Below, piece by piece: positions 5,300 through 6,744 of a stretch of DNA of 6,744 nucleotides (position 1 is its first letter; each line of letters begins with the position of its first letter). This stretch comes from Flavobacteriales bacterium (GTDB taxonomy: Bacteria > Bacteroidota > Bacteroidia > Flavobacteriales > PHOS-HE28), in NCBI GenBank assembly GCA_008016945.1, contig SSGN01000060.1:1-6744 (forward strand). Reading direction: 5' to 3'. Position numbers and translations under genes: made by a program. The notes under the pieces are model-generated. The model did no database searches. It was not told where the DNA came from and was given only the letters and a program-made list of their open reading frames with translations.

Positions 5300-5806
5300 A
5301 TGGAAGAGTTCGAGGAGTTCATTCCGGGTGATCGAGCTGATTGGCTCGCGATCTGTGATGCTGTGATCGAGGAAGATCGCTCGGAGCAGCTCGACGGTAT
5401 GGTCGCTCAAGAGCCTCAGGCGAGTTACTCCGGTAGTCCGCTTTATCGCGACAACCTGTTGCTCAAGGAAACCTTTGAATTGTCCGTTCGGACCATCCGG
5501 TTCGTGAACCAACTCGGTTGTGAGCGGGCATGGTTGATCGACCAGTTCGAACGTTCGGCTTGTTCGCCGGGAGCGAATTCTAAGGAAGCCCAGAATGCAG
5601 AAAGTCTAAAGGATTTCGTCCACAAACTGAAGATCGCGCTGAAGGAAGCCGACGAGGCAGAATACTGGTATTACCTCATCGCCGCCACACATGATAAGGG
5701 CATCGACGAGGATCTCATCGCCCGTATCCAACGCGTCATGCGCATCCTGAACAAGATCTTAGGCACCTCAAAACAACGCCTATTATCGCGCAAGAACACC
5801 AAGTAG
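5300..5806 (+). CDS. Four-helix-bundle protein (S23/TIGR02436-like)
   Basis: A 168-residue protein whose residues about 45-150 fit the four-helix-bundle family historically called S23 or 23S-rRNA intervening-sequence protein. The hallmarks are LLLKETFELSVRTIRFV (helix 1), WLIDQFERSACSPGANSKEA (the family's QL-x-RSA-x-S-x-x-AN-x-xE signature, degenerate), then DFVHKLKIALKEADEAEYW (the K-x-x-IA-x-x-E-x-x-E-x-x-YW helix). About 45 acidic N-terminal residues precede the bundle, making it longer than the usual roughly 120. The function is unknown; relatives form pentameric bundles, and one branch is the Avd accessory protein of diversity-generating retroelements, but no reverse transcriptase is present here. 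ATG 5264 would add MISRSADEIPDV encoded by repeat DNA, so ATG 5300 is preferred; ATG 5399 is a third option. The gene splits preT from preA. Confidence 0.85.
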   Translation: MEEFEEFIPGDRADWLAICDAVIEEDRSEQLDGMVAQEPQASYSGSPLYRDNLLLKETFELSVRTIRFVNQLGCERAWLIDQFERSACSPGANSKEAQNAESLKDFVHKLKIALKEADEAEYWYYLIAATHDKGIDEDLIARIQRVMRILNKILGTSKQRLLSRKNTK

Positions 5807-5823
5807 CTGTCGCCCACCAAGCC

Positions 5824-5858
5824 ATCAGCTAATCGTCAAATCAGCTAATCAGCTAATC
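5824..5858 (+). repeat. Triple ATCAGCTAATC repeat before preA
   Basis: ATCAGCTAATC occurs at 5824-5834, 5840-5850 and 5848-5858, the last two overlapping by three bases. It is the exact reverse complement of the GATTAGCTGAT copies after hydA. The array ends two bases before the preA ATG and leaves no room for a Shine-Dalgarno sequence. Confidence 0.8.
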
Positions 5859-5860
5859 AA

Positions 5861-6744
5861 ATGGCCGATCTCCGAACCAACCTCGCAGGCATCAAGAGTC
5901 CCAATCCATTCTGGCTGGCGTCCGCCCCACCCACCAACTCCGGCTACCAGATCATGAAAGCCTTCGACGCGGGCTGGGGCGGTGCTGTATGGAAGACATT
6001 AGGTGTGCCCGTGGTGAACGTGAGCAGCCGCTACGGCAGCGTGAACTACCGCGACAAGCGCATGGTGGGCTTCAACAACATCGAGCTGATCACCGACCGG
6101 CCGTTGAAGGACAACCTGCGCGAGATCAGCGAGGTGAAGAAGCGTTTCCCGGACCATGCGGTGATCGCGTCATTGATGGTGGAGACGAAAGAAGAATGGC
6201 ACCAGATCGTGCGCGACGTGGAAAACGCGGGTGCAGACGGTATCGAACTGAACTTCGGTTGTCCGCACGGCATGTGCGAGCGCGGCATGGGTAGCGCGGT
6301 GGGGCAGGAGCCGAAGGTGTTGCAGATGATCGTGGAGTGGGTGAAGGAGGTAGCGAAAGTCCCGGTGATCACGAAGCTCACGCCGAACATATCGGACATC
6401 ACGCGCCCGGCGCGGGCGGCAAGGGCCGGTGGTAGTGACGCGATCTCGCTGATCAACACCATCCAGAGCATCGTGGGTGTGGACATCGACCAGTTCGTAC
6501 CCTACCCGATCGTGGATGGCAAGAGCACCAACGGCGGCTATTGCGGCCCGGCCGTGAAGCCCATCGCGCTGAACATGGTGAAGAACTGCGCGCAGCATCC
6601 TGAAGTCAACCTGCCGATCAGCGGCATCGGTGGCGTGGAGAACTGGCGCGATGCAGTGGAATTCCTCCTGCTCGGCGCCACGAGCGTTCAGGTCTGCACG
6701 GCCGTGATGCACTTCGGCTTCGGCATCATCCGCGATCTGAAGAG
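5861..6744 (+). CDS. preA: NAD-dependent dihydropyrimidine dehydrogenase, catalytic subunit PreA (3' truncated by window)
   Basis: The first 294 residues of the FMN-dependent catalytic subunit, which reduces uracil or thymine to the 5,6-dihydro form with electrons from PreT; the right window edge cuts the gene. The TIM-barrel part shows the DPD signatures: NPFWLASAPPT (15-25), WGGAVWKTLG (39-48), FNNIEL (71-76), the active-site loop N131-F-G-C134-P-H-G-M with C134 as the likely general acid, MGSAVGQ (143-149), KLTPN (172-176), substrate-contacting N199-T200, and the FMN-phosphate region ISGIGGVENWRDAVEFLLLGA. DPD of mammals has Ser where G133 stands; Gly is, as I recall, usual in this bacterial branch. 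The C-terminal ferredoxin-like domain with two [4Fe-4S] clusters expected for PreA lies outside the window. The start follows directly on the ATCAGCTAATC array. Confidence 0.95.
   Translation, partial: MADLRTNLAGIKSPNPFWLASAPPTNSGYQIMKAFDAGWGGAVWKTLGVPVVNVSSRYGSVNYRDKRMVGFNNIELITDRPLKDNLREISEVKKRFPDHAVIASLMVETKEEWHQIVRDVENAGADGIELNFGCPHGMCERGMGSAVGQEPKVLQMIVEWVKEVAKVPVITKLTPNISDITRPARAARAGGSDAISLINTIQSIVGVDIDQFVPYPIVDGKSTNGGYCGPAVKPIALNMVKNCAQHPEVNLPISGIGGVENWRDAVEFLLLGATSVQVCTAVMHFGFGIIRDLK

Noticed and set aside
5300..5806. Avd protein of a diversity-generating retroelement
   Set aside because: No reverse transcriptase, template repeat or variable repeat is present nearby; a stand-alone four-helix-bundle gene is the simpler reading.
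6251..6310. Apparent loss of active-site Ser in PreA (Gly at residue 133) and Val in MGSAVGQ
   Set aside because: The catalytic Cys134 and the pyrimidine-binding Asn residues are kept, and I recall other bacterial PreA proteins with NFGCPHGM, so this looks like normal branch variation.
1..6744. tRNA, rRNA, CRISPR array, transposase or phage integrase
   Set aside because: No cloverleaf, rRNA-like segment, evenly spaced direct repeats with unique spacers, or recombinase motif was found on either strand.

Overview
The window reads as a chromosomal piece of a fairly GC-rich Bacteroidota bacterium, most likely a Flavobacteriales-type environmental lineage. This is inference from four things: no gene has a convincing Shine-Dalgarno sequence except possibly one internal start; small four-helix-bundle and GxxExxY genes are present; junctions carry short ATCAGCTAATC-type repeats; and the two copies of a structured GGGGCGT...TCGGGCT...ATCCCTnACGC repeat are of a kind I associate from memory with Bacteroidota. 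All genes lie on the + strand.

The backbone is the reductive pyrimidine degradation pathway: the end of dihydropyrimidinase (hydA, 2-238), beta-ureidopropionase (2518-3384), PreT (3929-5251) and the first three quarters of PreA (5861 to the window end). PreT and PreA form the NAD-dependent dihydropyrimidine dehydrogenase that makes dihydrouracil or dihydrothymine. HydA opens the ring, and the ureidopropionase releases beta-alanine (or beta-aminoisobutyrate), CO2 and ammonia. All three enzymatic steps are therefore encoded together.

Every junction of this pathway cluster contains an unrelated small gene or gene set. Between hydA and the ureidopropionase gene lies a tightly packed three-gene block (445-2175). 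It encodes a 68-residue zinc-ribbon protein, a two-domain protein of unknown function, and a protein with a possible uracil-DNA-glycosylase-like fold. Between the ureidopropionase gene and preT is a GxxExxY (PD-(D/E)XK-like) gene, and between preT and preA is a four-helix-bundle gene.

The most notable structure is a pair of related elements of about 95 bp, at 276-374 on the + strand and 2206-2297 on the - strand. They share three sequence blocks in the same order and face each other in inverted orientation around the three-gene block, so the block looks like a bounded insertion unit. Two other short repeat families mark the remaining junctions: GATTAGCTGAT/ATCAGCTAATC around 241-274, 5251-5284 and 5824-5858, and GCGTCATCAGCGTTCC around 2328-2511, 3384-3423 and 3914-3928. 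A near-identical 20-bp direct repeat (3824-3843 and 3883-3902) supplies the stop codon of the GxxExxY gene. I found no tRNA, rRNA, CRISPR array or transposase.
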